DNA from: Clytia hemisphaerica
Taxonomy: Eukaryota; Cnidaria; Hydrozoa; Leptothecata; Clytiidae
Length of the DNA: 64,000 bases
Reading direction: 5' to 3'
Assembly (NCBI GenBank): GCA_902728285.1
Contig: CACVBU010000472.1
Location: 310,001-374,000, forward strand
Positions 45,701-60,700 of the stretch are shown piece by piece. The notes beneath the pieces are model-generated. The model did not search any database, was not told the DNA's origin, and worked only from the letters and a program-made list of their open reading frames with translations. Each line of letters starts with the position of its first letter. Positions within the stretch are counted from its first letter, which is position 1. The position numbers and the translations under genes were made by a program.

Positions 45701-48700
45701 TAAAACGTTTTAACATGTTTTTGTACTGACGAAATTTTAGACGAAAAAAAAAGTAAAACAGATTGTCTCCTTTACTCTATTAATGGGGACGTCTGATCGG
45801 ATGAAGCACTAAAATGACGTCTGAAAGGTTGATTTTTATTGAAGCCAGATGGGATAATAAACTATTTGTTAATATTTAGGTGTTGGTTTTCATGTGCTAG
45901 TAGAAAATCGTCGTCAAAATCCAGACATTATTAGATTCCGCCCATATTCAACTTTTACAAAAGAAACGAGTAATTTCAAACCGTTTAGAATTTTTTAGTA
46001 CGCAATTAGTTATCTTATCGATTACTACGATATATCGATGTCGAATCGATCTCGGTCGCTTTTAAACAAAAATCGTACGATAATAATGTCAACCAATTGA
46101 ACATAATCGATAATATTCGAATGCGATAGGCCTTCTCATAAATTATTTTGAGTACTACGTGATTAAATCTCTTGAGAACAAGTAGACTTGTTCTAAACTC
46201 CTTCGCGAATCGATCACTATAGCAATATTTTGAAAAGGTAAGAGTTGTTTGTGCCCTAATTTATGAAAAGGTCTATTTTTTTACCTCGATAAAAGCTACC
46301 GGTTATCGATTTTAATCGATATCTTATCCATCAAATAATGATCAATTTCATCGATCTGGTAATTTTAAGTTGGCTTATAACTTGGTCATTAATGTTCGTG
46401 TGGGCCCGGTCCGATGATATCGGAGGGTCAGCTTTTCTCTCTCTTCTCTAATAAATCATGCCTTCTCGTTTTATTACAGGCAACGAACAAATGTTGGAAG
46501 GTTTAGAAGCCATGAAAAAGCTGTTCTTTGGCGTCGCAGGAGATGTTGCAGAAACAGGTGAATTCATGAAATTATTTTTCATTCATAACACCAGTTATAC
46601 GAAAACACATAAAGTAATAGCACAATGTCTCTTAAGTGAGTGAATTTAGCAAAAACCGTTTCTTTTAGGGTAACTTTTTTACCGTTGTTGTGTCTTCAAG
46701 AGTTGCTCAAAATCTTGTTTTCACTTTAGTTTCTCTAAATGTCAGTTTCATACAGCAGGTTGTTGCATATCTGAAATTCCTGTTTACTTGGGGGTATGGT
46801 CTTTGGGCAGTTTTGAATGCCACTCACTCCTTACTCTTTCAACCACGCACATGCACAATTGTACACGCGTTAAGTTTTTTTCGTTTTCTTATTTTTATTT
46901 CCTTTTTTTCTTTGGTGCACCTTTTTGTGTTTCTCTATCCTTGAAAACACATCGAAACACCAACTATTCATCATAGAAGTGCAACCACCTATCGTTAACG
47001 CTAGTTTCTTCACGTCAAACGAAGCGGACGATCAAGAAGGGAAAGCCAGTGCTGGTGCAGGCGATGACGACGATTCTGATCTACTGACTTCTGAAGAACA
47101 AAAGGTCTGACTTGTTTTCTCTTCGAATGTTAATTAAAATTAATCAAATTTATTGATATAGACGTCCCTTTAGAAAAAAATCCTTGCTGTATTTCGAACT
47201 CGAACAGGGAATCTTATTTTTTCAAATTGTAGTGATATTCGAGCTAAAGAAATTTTTAAGAGGGTTTCTCCTTGATGGGGACTGGCAATTAATTCGAATA
47301 AATGAAGTTCGATTAAACGAGAGTCTACAATATTTCTAAAAATTCAGATCCCGTATTTGTCAACCAGGAATAAAAACACGATAGACTAGTAGGCATGCTT
47401 TCGTACTTAGAGATGAATAAGACAAATCGTTAAAAAGAAGTGTTACTTTTTTCTTTAGCTTCGTGAACTTTTAACGAGAGCGCAACAAGAACTGCTCGAG
47501 ATGCAGGTAAGAATCAGCTTTGACAGAATGAAATTAATCTCATAGCAGATCATCCATTCCGCGCATACTACGCTCTGCTCTAAAGGGATATGGCGATTAT
47601 AACGATGTGACCTGGTCGTTCAGGCAAAATAATTCTTATCCCAAATCTGGGTCTCTCAAAGTGGTCTGTAAACCAGGATGATTTTCTTATGGAGTTATAG
47701 CCTTTAAAGTACATACGAGCCAACGTGATGTAATCAGAATCTCGTCGGAGATTAGAATGAAGTATATTCGATATTACCCAACAAATGGTTTGATGCCTCG
47801 CACTTTATCTATGTTATCTTTTGATCACAAAAATGTGCCAAATACCTTTCAGTGATAAAGCGTTTAAAATGGGTGTTTTGTAATTCCAGGAAAATTTTAT
47901 TTTTGTCTTATCGCATTGGTTTTCTTTTATAAATTATTCCAAGAAATAGAGTATCCCCGAGAACGTCTTCTTTCCTGTTATGGGTAGAAATTTTATTCAT
48001 CCATTTCGTTGGGTCCGTTCACACCTCACTCGAGCCACAATTTTCAACCAAAAATTTCTGAAACTCACCCAGGGGAGGGGAGGGAAATTTTCAAAAATCG
48101 AAGAAAATTTTTCAAAAAAGTCTCCTTCTGAAAGCAAAAATCAGGCTCTAAGGGTCGAGCTATCCACACATACCCCTCATCCGCCAACCCTAGTACCCCT
48201 CCCCCGGGCATGTTGTTCCCTCGATGAAAAGATCACGTTTGTACCCCCTCCCCCCAATATGTCCTTTTTGTCCTACCTCATTTTATATCCAAAGAGAAAA
48301 TGCAGAAAATAAGAAGTTCGGATAAACTTTGATCGGCGATGAAAAATCGGGGAAATTTACGTCGTCTTCGTGAAAAGGATTGGTACAGCACTCATGCGAA
48401 AAGATCGTTTTAGCAGGTATCGCGCCTCAAAGACCTGTGTCACTTTTCATTATAGGATTACAAAAGGTAAAATAGTTGAACAAGTCTATAGCATTAGCAA
48501 GGCTTATTGTGAGGAATGGGACTACTATAGATCACCCTTTTGCCCTCTCATTTGGTGGAACATTAATTTCCCTAGAAACTTTGATATAACCAATCAAAAA
48601 ACTTAATACTGTATTGTCTATTAACTATAATTTCTTTAATTCACAGCATAAATTTCAAAAGGAGCTTGATAAGCTGGAGCACGAAAATCGTGAATTGAGA

Positions 48701-51700
48701 AAAGAAATTTTGATGGATAAAAGTAAAGGCCATACACATCATAGGAAAGTCAAGGTAATTTTAAATCTCTGTTTTTTGACGTGCAAGTAATTATAGTTGT
48801 TATGCCCATTATTTTGGGCATTATTTATATATACTAGAGCTTAGTTTTATCCGCCGTGATAAATACATAGTGGCGTCACATCTTTATGATGAAATTTTGG
48901 CCGTAACCACACTGGCGATATTACCGATGTATGTGTGTTTTACTGCGACGGAGGCGGTAAGGTCCTTATTTGGCCAAATCCTGACCAGCTGAGAACGACG
49001 GAAAATCAGCACTTTTACCGTCCTCGATTTTGCGGGGCAGAACTGCGGGTTATTCCAAATCGCTTCAGTCACTTTACCGTTGTCATTGCCCTCTTTTGAC
49101 GTCAATGCAAGTCTTCTTTCAATCTTTTCCAAGCAAAGATTTTAACTGCCAACTTTGTGCCTACTTTCTGCCTACTCTAACAATTAGAATAGGCAGGGCA
49201 GAAAGTCAGCTGTCTAAACTAGAGCTTATTTACGCAACCGGTATTGACTTTTTTGATTTCAGAAAACAGTAATTGACATGTATTCAGATGTGTTGGACCT
49301 TCTTTCGGAATATGACAACAATTATGATATCCAAGACCATTTACCAAGGGTGAGTTATTTATATTTATAGCTAATTTCAGAGTAAGCCCGTTTTTGTCTG
49401 AAAATACCATAAGATAACTCTATGAGTAAACATCTTTTCACAAATAGTGTCCCTGTACTTAGAAATGCTTACCCTCTGCAGGGGTTTCGCTTTGCTTCTG
49501 ATAGACAGGCGAATCTAAAACCAACTCCGGCGAGTTCTATGTGAATTATTAGTAAGCCCAGTGTAAAGATTAGCGTATACTTTATATTGTACTTGAGGCG
49601 GTGAGTTGAATTTTTAGTAAGGATTTTTTTCGTGAGTTGGACCGGCGGATGTCGCCGTTCGCCGGGCCTAATTATACCCCTGCTTCAGGCTTGGGTCTTT
49701 ACTTTCTTGACAAATAAGGATATGTCATTATTAAAGGAATGGCCAAGCTTGGCAATTTATGATATGTGTCAATTGCAATGTCTTCCACGGACCCAACAGC
49801 TGATTGGTCGAAAGTGACGTATTGACTGATTTTACGTCACTTGGAAATAATCAACTGATACGGTCTGCGTTGTAATGTCAGAAGACATTGTTATGATGCG
49901 AATCGTGAATATCAGTCGATTTTCTGTTCCATTTTTAAGGTGGTTGTAATCGGTGACCAATCCGCGGGGAAGACAAGCGTTCTAGAGATGATAGCTCGCG
50001 CTCGAATTTTTCCGCGTGGCTCAGGCCAAATGATGACTCGATGCCCCATTATGGTGACGTTAACAGAAGGGCCGAGGCATGTCGCTAGTTTCAAGGGCAC
50101 CAACCAAGAATACGATTTAAGCAAGGAGCACGAGGTAGGTCATTTTTTCAAACTTTTTCACAATGTTTCTCTGGAAGGTAATCCGGAACTCTTCTACTTT
50201 GACTGCGAATATTTTTGGATTATTCTTTTGCTAAATCTTTTATTGAGAAACCCCTTAAAATATCCGATTATTAGAAAAATGACACATAAACGGAACCAGA
50301 AGAAAATCTTTTGGCAGAATCCATTGTAAAATGTGTACGACGGCAATCATTCCTCTCCGATAGAAAATTGGCCCCTTACTTCAGACATATACAAATAAAG
50401 CAAAAAGTAATAGAAGGGAACAAATTTTACTTTAGTTCATACAAACTAAATCCCGTAACAATAATCGTATTAAATTATAACGCCTATACTACTGTATTAC
50501 ACGCATTATAAACGAGTTCAGTCTACTTTTCCTTTGGAGCTTTTGTGTAGGCGGCCGCTAATCAGCCATCGGAATATCATATAAGTAATACTTGAAAAAG
50601 ACACGTAAAGTGGTCGAAATATCGTAAAGAAAAAAAAAGTGTTCTGTTTTATTTTGATTTGGTTGCACATCACAAGGCTTTTATGTTTCACTCGTGTAAG
50701 TAATTATATGGTTGATTACATTTAGCTTGGATTTGTAAAGGACGAGCGGGGCGATAAATCCGTAATAGCCCCGCTTTTTTGTAATCGCACTGATGTAAAC
50801 AAAAATTTCTATTGGTTGAAAGAAAAGTATCGTACGATATTTTGATTGGTTAACAAAATATCGTACGAAATTTTTAAGCCAATCAAAATAAATAAAAGTG
50901 TCAGTCGAATGTTTTTTTATAGTTTCGAATGTTTTTATAAGTTTCGAAAAGAATAGTGATTGAGTGTTCTTCAATTCTTTTTTTGACCATATAATTAACG
51001 CGGAATAACATGGTATTCTCGGGTGATTTTGGATTAATAACCCCTCGTTTCATTGAAAACACTTCAAAATAGCCCTCACTACGTTTGGGCTATTTTGAAA
51101 TGTTTTCAATGAACCTCGGGGTTATTAATCCCAAATCACCCTCTAAACCATGCTATTACTAGTACTAATAGATATATTTCCGTTCAAATATATTTCGACT
51201 GAAGATAATGTTGAACTCCACTTTTACACCGAGAGGCGTTAAAGACTTCTATTCAGCGTAAAATTGTCATTGTGATGCATCTTAAAGGACTATTTTTAAT
51301 ATATATCCCATATATTTCAACAAAAGAAAAAACTTCCTCATCTATCCGTGCTGAGCGAACATAACTTTAGTTAATTCTGCCTCGTCAGCATAAAGGCGCC
51401 TCTGTTCTATATCATATAAAGAATATCTTCTTTTTTGGGGGGGGGGTAGCAGACTTATCTTTTTTCCCCGGATCATTTGCCTGTGCGAAATTTCTTTCTT
51501 GATACGCTTCTGCTAGTCTTCGTATTCGTTTTGGAGTTCAAAATCAGAGACTAAGAAAATCAGTATTAAGAATTACTATTTGAATTGAAATCGGCCAATC
51601 ACGGCATTTCATTGACGTCACACGAAAAGGTGAGAGATGTCATTATAATGTCATTATTATATTTCGACATAAATACATATCACTTATCACATTATAATTA

Positions 51701-54700
51701 CCTTTTGACATAGTTGAAATTAAGTAAATCGTTAAGCGCATACGAAACAACTCATACTAGCTGATACGCTTCTGCTAGTCTTCGTATTCGTTTTGGAGTT
51801 CAAAATCAGAGACTAAGAAAATCAGTATTAAGAATTACTATTTGAATTGAAATCGGCCAATCACGGCATTTCATTGACGTCACACGAAAAGGTGAGAGAT
51901 GTCATTATAATGTCATTATTATATTTCGACATAAATACATATCACTTATCACATTATAATTACCTTTTGACATAGTTGAAATTAAGTAAATCGTTAAGCG
52001 CATACGAAACAACTCATACTAGCTGATGATGTGTACAATATGTGTGTACACGCTTTTTTTTATATAAGAATGGTGTTTTTTCATTTCATGATGGATATTC
52101 TTAATCTTTTGGGGAAAATAATTATCCTAAAATATTCTGACAGTATTCTTAGGTTTGGATCCTAATTCAGACTAGATTTAACATTTAGTACATACGTCTC
52201 AAGCATAAAATGGCATTTCTCTGAAAGGAGCGAGCCTTACTTGTAATTGGCAATTTATAATTGAATATGCTCTGAAAATGGAATCCTTAGCTTCAGGAGC
52301 CAAATTCCATGATGGTGGTATTCTTGAGATGAGCTGAAGTTTTTATAAGAGATACTTCACTAATTGGTCATTTGAAGTAATAGAGATGACGCGTTCTTTA
52401 AAAAAAGTAATAAAGTTGTTTTTATTACATCTTAACGACCAGCCAAATCACATAAGAGCTTGTAAAACTCCAGCTTGTCCCGTATTCTTAGCATATTCTT
52501 AATTTTTTGGCCAATTTCATCATAAATATTCTTATAGAGTATGTTCTTATAAAAAAAGCGTGCATGTGTGTTGGATAGAGTGGATTCATGTTACTTTTAC
52601 GTTTTGAGTCTAACGACCTAGATCATTTCTGTGGGAGTACAAAATATAGGAGAACGCATACACGTTTTTTTTATAAGAACATCCAAAATTTTTAAAGCCT
52701 TCGGATGGTCTTATGTTCTTATATAGTTTGTTCTTATAAAAAAACGTGTAGTATAGTAAATTTCACACTGGAGCCTAACAAATAAGAATAATCGAGCCTA
52801 ATCAAAAATTTATTAGCTCTTATAAAAAAATTGTATTTCAGAAATATGAAACTTGATTGCATCTGCTTTGTAGTGGGTTTCCGATTCTGTCATTATGCTC
52901 AATGCTTTGATTTTTCATACAGAATATGCTTTTAAGTGAGTTACTTTATGTATGCTTTTACAGTGGTTTTCAAAATTTCAAAATCAGATACAGTTTGCTT
53001 TTTGATTTTTTTAGAAGAATAGATCAGAAACTTTTTATATTGTCATGTCATATCGCTTCCATAGAGGTAGAAGGCTTGAAGGTTTTATTTTTACATAAGT
53101 GTTTCATTTTCATATCAGACACATATTTCATATCAAAACAGTGTCTGCCTTTTGTTATATTATGCTGATATAAGCAAAAAAATGTTTTTCTTTTCCTCTT
53201 TCTGACCAATGTTTCTCCACATCCGTATCAATCCAATGTGAAAGCGCTTGTGAATTAAAATTGATGAGTAAGCAAACGATATCACTCTTATTTAAAAACA
53301 AAACCTTTAAATGAGTGCCTGAGAAACCTGAGGTTTGTTCCCTCAATGTCATATTATTACTATTACAAATACCACATAAATACTCACAAATGGTGAAATT
53401 AAGAACACTCTCAGAACATTTTTAGGCTTAAAACTCAAAAAGTTAAGAACATCTGAAGGCTTCAAAAATTCTGGATACTCTAAAGAAAACGTGTCGTCTT
53501 TTTCTAAATCATTCTCTTCTTTTTTCTGGAGACAACCTTCGGTTTTTGTTACGTGTGTTTTTTATTATCTCTAGATATAAAGATTAACAATTAAAATGAA
53601 TATTGATCTTGGTAATATTAAGGTTGAAGATGAACATGAAAGCATTGATAGACGATGTCAAGAAATGTTTTCTTTTCAAATCAAAACTGAAGAATTAGTT
53701 GAGTGTAATTCGTACGGTAAAGAGTGTAAAACTGAACCACACGAAAGTGGAATCCCAAGATGTGGTGTTGACCAAGATGATGGGCCAAAAGATGAACAAC
53801 AGCAATCTAAGGAACATTTTGAATTGAAAGAAGACGTTTTGAATCATCTAAAGCCAGATGGTGAATATACTTTCAATATTATTGGTGAAAATGATACGAA
53901 GGTTGAAAAACAATCTACATCATCTGGGAATAACTCACCTCAAACTAACAGACAGATCAACACCGTCACAATTCCATCTTCAAAGAACCAAGATCGTAGA
54001 GCAGATTCAGATACTTCAGGACCCTCTACAGAACCTCAACAGGGGTGTGGTCCAACCAATAACAAAGGCGTCTCCAGTAATTCACCTTCGAAAAACGCTC
54101 ACCCCGAGATATCAAACGCTACTAATAATAACAATAACACATCTATTCGACACCCCCAGTATCGACATCTAGATGGAACAGCTTACACCAATTCATCATT
54201 TCACAATCAAGAACACCACATCACGAGACCGCCATTACGTCCTTATGCGAGTATTTCTTCCAACGATGTTATTCATCCGCAGTCGGGCATGCCAGTTTCT
54301 CAAAAACAAATGAATGAAGCTATACGTTATCATGTTATAAGCGATTCTGATATGAAATTTGGTTCTTTACATTGCCATGTTTGTAAAGCTGTCTTCCAAG
54401 ATATTTATACTTTCCACTCGCATCATTTTGTGGAGCACAAAAATCCAGAGCCGATTTTTCAATGTGATCTATGTCAAAAAATGTTCATGAGAAGACGCTA
54501 TTTACAGAAACATCGCCTTCTACACAAGGGACTGAAACCGTTCAAGTGTGATGTATGTGGTAATGTGTTTGCAACAGCATCAGCTGTTAGGGGTCATATG
54601 ATCTCACATAGCAATGAACGACCTCACAGTTGTCATCTTTGTGACTTGAAATTCAAAACTGAATCAGCACTCAATAAACATGTAAAGACACACAGTGGAT

Positions 54701-57700
54701 TGAGACCATATAAGTGTAATGTTTGTGAGAAATACTTTACTACGGCAACAATTTTAAAATCGCACGCTCAGAGTCATAAAGGCAAAACTCTTAAGTGTGA
54801 GGAATGTGGTAAGTCCTTTACGCGACGCCAGACTCTACTGAACCACCAACGTCTACATACCGGGGAAAACCTTCATAAATGTCCTGAATGTGGTAAAGCT
54901 TTTACAAATGCTGGTCTTCTGAAAGCACATTTATTGTCTCACTCTGAATCCCGCCCATTGGAGTGTGCAGAATGTGGTAGCAAATTTAAATCAAAAAATC
55001 ATTTATTTCAACACATGTCACGTGTACACAGTGATAAACGGGACTTCCCTTGCGATAAATGTGATGCTAAATTCAAGATTAAACAAACTTTAGAACGGCA
55101 CATGCTGGTTCACACTGGTGAGAAGCCCTTTAAATGTGACATCTGTGGCAAGGCTTTCAACCAAAAATGCTCAGTCACAAGACATAAATTTCAAGTTCAT
55201 AATAAAAAGAGCAAGAAAACTAAGACCAAATCTGAAAGCGAAAGTGAAAGTGAAAGTGAAGCTTCTGAAAGCAACGAGGACATGGTCGATTTAATATCTG
55301 AGGATGAAGAGTAACAACAAAACTTTGAAGATAATGATAAACTAATACTTTAATTTCATATTATACTAAAGTCCAGTCGCTTTAAGTGTGTATCTTTTCG
55401 CTCTGTCATGTAGAAATCGCTTTTTAAGAGAAATAGTCTAGTCGTGCTAACATAATTTGCACTTGGTGAACACTTAAAGCGAATCTTATCCATATGTGAC
55501 GACTTTCTTATGATATTTTAACCTTTTTACTGATGATTTTTTTTACTTTTATCAACATGATATGAATTTGTAACACTAAATCTTTTATAATAGAGCTTTT
55601 CATAATAGTGAGGTCTGTTAGCACAAAAATACTTCAGATGGTGATAAAAGCATGAAATTTGGCACACATGATCCTTAGAGGGTCTAAAACTTAATTTTAA
55701 ACAGTAACACCAAATTTTGCCACCTGGCCACCTGCCAAATGACGTCATCAGGTGGCTGGGCAAAAATTTATTTTTTTCAAAATATTCAGAATCTGATGGT
55801 TCCAGCGGAGAGAGCATGAAAATCGAGGTATAAAAAATGCCTTGAAAATCTTCCTATCAACAGTTATGAAGGTTGAAAGTTTTGTGATGATGTCATCATA
55901 AGCCTTTCCAGGCAAAACCTAAAAATCCCGTAATAATGGAACTAGTTGACCAAATTTGGTGTTTTATACATGAATCCATGTCAAAATTTGAAGTTCTTTC
56001 TGATTGCTTGGTTCTAAACGACATTGGAAGGCTTAAAACATCCAAAAAAATAGTCAGTTGTACACTGTGTTCCTGAAGGGGAGTTAACACTGCGTTGATT
56101 TGCCTTGTAAATCTCAAAATCTAAGTTTTAGTGTTCTGTAGGATTTAAAGCTTTTAATATAATTTGAACACCAGAATCAGAAAAAGCAATGAATTTTGAT
56201 ATGAATTCATGTATAAAACATCAAATTTGGTCAATTTGTTTCAAAATTACGAGGTTTTTAAGTTTTGCCTGGAAAGGCCTGTGATGACGTCATCACAAAA
56301 CTTTCAACCTCCATAGCTTTTGATAGGAAGATTTTCAAGGCATGTTTTATACCTCGATTTTCATCAGCATTTCATGCTCTTTCCGCTGGAACAATCAGAT
56401 TTTGAATATTTTCAAATTAATAATTTTTTGCCCAGCCACCTGATGAAGTCATCTGGCAGATGGCCAGGTTGCAAAATTTGGTGTTACTGTTTAAAATTAA
56501 GTTTTATACCCTCTAAGGATCATCTGTGCCAAATTTCATGCTTTTATCACCATCTGAAGTATTCTTACGTTTTTATGTGCTACCAGACCTCACTATAAAC
56601 TATGTCACAACAACGCTTACCTCGTAGTCAAAAGACTGCTATGGTAAATGATTTCTAAAGGAGTTAACAAGAAGTGTACTGTATTTATCAAAGTAACACT
56701 TGGAGATTTGAGGGATTTAATCAACTTGGTAATGGCTTGAAAACGAGGCAGTCGTTGTACTCAAAATGATTTATAAAAAGCCTATTACGATAGTAAGAAT
56801 AGTAAACAAAACATTTTTGGATATTATATTATGAAGAAGAAAAATGATTTAGCAACTTTTAACTGTTGTCTCGGATGATTTTAGGATCTATTCATAGGTT
56901 TGAAAGCTCTAGCTAAATGTTAACTGAGTTTGATACTTTTATTTATTAAATTTCACTCATGGTAGCTTGTAACTTCAAATACTAGTACTTTTTTTATTTG
57001 ATGAGGGATACAAGGACAAACCCAAAAAGCTGATTTATGGAAACCTCAATTGTACCAGTAAAATGTTTCCAGAAAAAGATCTGTAATTTATATTGGATCT
57101 TCTAAAACCTATGAGTCTCTGTATTTTTTCAGCTCAAGGAGTTACGTAATGAAGTTGAAGAAAGGATGACTGCAAAACTACGGCGTGGTCAGACAATTAC
57201 GCAGGAGGTAATTTAAACAGTATCTTTTTTTTTTATCTTTTTTTTGCATAGTAATATAAAACACAGTAACATTATTCGGCCTATTGAAGTAAGTTATTAT
57301 GTTATTTTGTACATAATAGATTAAAAGATAGAAAAAATAGAAAATTTATTAGAGGATGAAAGATCGAATGATCGATTGTAAACTGATAGCTTTTAACACC
57401 AAATTTAGAGACTTTTCCCTATGACCTGTCATTTTTTAGATAGGTCCATCTATTTAATAATTACCCGAATTCAAATAGTATTTCATATGTATCAAGTAAT
57501 ATGGTATTTGTAAGGAAGTAACCAGGTAGTGTTCACTCAAATATTTTTCAATAAAAATTTTAAGGTTTTATCTATGCATGTCAAAGGACCAGGACTACCG
57601 AGGATGGTGTTGGTTGATCTCCCTGGAATCATTAGTGTAAGTTGTTTGTATTATTCGGAAATTTGAAAGTTTGAATGCTCTTAAAAATTAACATTGTATG

Positions 57701-60700
57701 TAAACTTCTCTAATAATTGGTAAAATTATGTCAAAACATCATTTTGCATGGTGAAAAAAAAAATAATTAGGAGGACTTGAATTAAAAATATTTTTGTCAA
57801 TTCAAAAAATAAAATTATAGGATAAAATATCTTGAAATATTCCAAAAGTATTACCTTATGCGATCAACCTGTCTAGATATTATTTTTTAATGTTTTTCAT
57901 TGTTTATCTTTAGACGGAGACTAGTGAAATGGCTACAAATACAAAAGAATCAATAATGAACGTAAGCAGGTATCAAATATCACAAATTTAACATATTACT
58001 TCAAACCTGTTTCATCCACATCTTTTGAGGGGGCCTTATATGTTTGGGGAGATAAAATCTTGCAGAATTTCGGCTAAATATTATTCCCATTTTATGGTTG
58101 ACTTATTGAATCTTATAAATCAATTTTGAAGCTTTATCATATCTAAAAAAATATGAAAATATCTTGACTAATCTATATACTATACTATATCTTGATAAAT
58201 TCCTAAACCTATTTCTCTTCCACATTTTTCAGGCATTACATGTCAAATCCAAATGCAATTATTCTATGTATACAAGGTAGGATTCACCTCCCATTTTCAA
58301 AAACAGTTAAGTTTTTTTGAATAAAATCAAACTGAGGGTAATTTCATAAACTCAAATCAGCAGGCTTTTCTGGTCTGCAAGTTAAGAATTATTCTCTATG
58401 GTTAGAATAGAATATGACAAGTCATGTTGTGACAATTTCCAGAAAATTTCATGGTTTAGAAGCTAAAAGTTTTTCAACAATTATGAAAATAATCCAAAAT
58501 GTAAGTTTTATTCGATTCTATGAAAACTTAAATGACAGCATTATTTGCATTAGAATCATGCTAAAATCTGTTTAAAGAATGACTGGAGACTAATTAATAG
58601 CTAAAACAATCTATTTTGTCTCTCTTTAGATGGATCAATTGATGCAGAAAGAAGTATAGTAACAGATCTTGCAAGTCAAATGGACCCTTCAGGTACAGTA
58701 TTCTTCTTGATAGCTTGGAAATGTGTTGTTGGTTTTTCCTTCCTGATGAGATTTGAGTGAAAGGTACATTTTACTTGAAACATACAAAAGGGAAAATATA
58801 AAAGGAAGATAATTTCATTGAAAAATACAGATAGGATAAGAGATTTCTTTTCTTGGGAAATACAAAGGATGGAATATATGAAAGGAATACATTATCCTTT
58901 TTTCCTTGTAAAGTATGGAAGAGATTTTCCTTGAAAAATATGGATATCATATTTTCCTTGATAAACTGATATCGTATTTTCCTTGAAAAATACAAAAGAG
59001 AGATGGTTTCCTTGGAAAATATGAAGTGAAGATATTTTCCTTAAAAAATACGAAGGAGAGGTTTTCCTTGGAAACTATGGAAGATATGCTCCTTACAAAA
59101 TATAAAAGGGATATACTTTCCTCAAAAATATGAAATGGAAAATTTTTCCCTCAGAAAGTACAAAGTGGAAAATAATTCCTTACTAAATTTAAAGGGGAGA
59201 TATTTTCCTTGGAAAATATGAAGAGATATTCCTTGGAGAATACAAAGAAGAGATTTTCCTTGGAAACTATTGAAGATATAATCCTCACAAAATACGAATA
59301 GGATATATTTTTCTCAAAAATATGAAGCGAAAGATATTTCTCTCGGAAAGTACTAAGTAGAAAATACTCCCTTCGGAAAGTACGAAGTGGAAAATGTTTC
59401 CCTTGCAAGATACAAAATGGAAGGAAGATATTTCCCTTGGAAAATACGAAGCAGAGATTTTCCTTGGAAACAATGGAAGATATATTCCTTACAAAATACG
59501 AAAGGGAGATATTTTCCTCAAAAATATGAAGTGGAAGATGTTTCCCTCAGTAAGTATAAAGTGGAAAATACAAAGTGGAAGATGTTTTCCTTTCAAAATA
59601 CGAGGGGAAATTATTTTCCTTAGAAAAATACAAAGGGACAAAGTGAAAGATATTTTCCTTTTAAAATACAAGGAGAAATTATTTTCCTTGGAAAATACGA
59701 AGGGACAAAGTGAAAGATGTTTTCCTTTTAAAATACTAGGAGAAATTATTTTCCTTGGAAAATGTGAAGGGACAAAATGGAAGATGTTTTCCTTTCAAAA
59801 TACGAGGAGAAATTATTTTCCTTGGAAAATGTGAAGGGACAAAGTGGAAGATGTTTTCCTTTTAAAATACGAGGGGAATTATTTTCCTTGGAAAATGTGA
59901 AGGGACAAAGTGGAAGATGTTTTCCTTTCAAAATACGAGGGGAAATTATTTTCCTTGGAAAATGTGAAGGGACAAAGTGGAAGATGTTTTCCTTTCAAAA
60001 TACAAGGAGAAATTATTTTCCTTGGAAAATACGAAGGGACAAAGTGAAAGATGTTTTCCTTTCAAAATACAAGGAGAAATTATTTTCCTTGGAAAATACG
60101 AAGGGACAAAGTGAAAGATGTTTTCCTTTTAAAATACTAGGAGAAATTATTTCCCTTGGAAAATGTGAAGGGACAAAGTGGAAGATGTTTTTCTTTCAAA
60201 ATACGAGGAGAAATTATTTTTCGTGGAAAACACAAAGTGGAAGATGTTTTTCTTTTAAAAATACTAAGGGGAATTATTTTCCTTAGAAATTACGAAGGGG
60301 CAATGTGGAAGATGTTTTCCTTTCAAAATACAAGGTTATTTTCCAAGGAAAATAATTTCCTCTTGTATTTTTCTTGGAAAACATGAGTATGAGAAAAAAA
60401 TATATTCCACAGAAAATGTAAACGGGGTATTTTTCAGAGAATGGGAAAGGCAGATATTTTCCTAGACAGGTTCCTTTTAAAATATGGCATTGATTTTCCA
60501 TAAAAATAGTACAGTACAGAAGTAAAACAATAGGAACCACAGAATAAGGAAAGAAGCGTATATCATCTATAAAAATACAGTATTGATTTTTGACAAGGTT
60601 TCATTTTTTTTGGAAAATTTTAAATTTGAAAAAACAAATTATTCATTGGTTTTATTACATATATCCCTGCAAAAGGCTGACTTTTTTTTAGAAGATAAAG

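Larger units (their letters stand above)
50135..53574. other. OPA1 intron 9, part upstream of the nested gene
   Basis: Contains the repeats listed separately (51004-51157, 51501-52024, 52049-52562, 52661-52748). In addition, 50826-50860 has AAAATATCGTACGA in inverted orientation. No further coding exon is seen; the next OPA1 exon is at 57133. Confidence 0.6.

Noticed and set aside
47980-48312. 110-codon plus-strand frame in an OPA1 intron
   Set aside because: Low-complexity proline and lysine content and no conserved neighbours in frame.
57962-57967. GTAAGC as the donor of OPA1 exon 12
   Set aside because: Using it breaks the phase with exon 13; the GTATCA donor at 57970 keeps the frame and gives [11 protein letters not shown].
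59394-60286. Long open frames (up to 169 codons) on both strands of the minisatellite
   Set aside because: Composition follows the repeat unit, both strands stay open, and the frames shift every 67 bases; not evidence for a protein.
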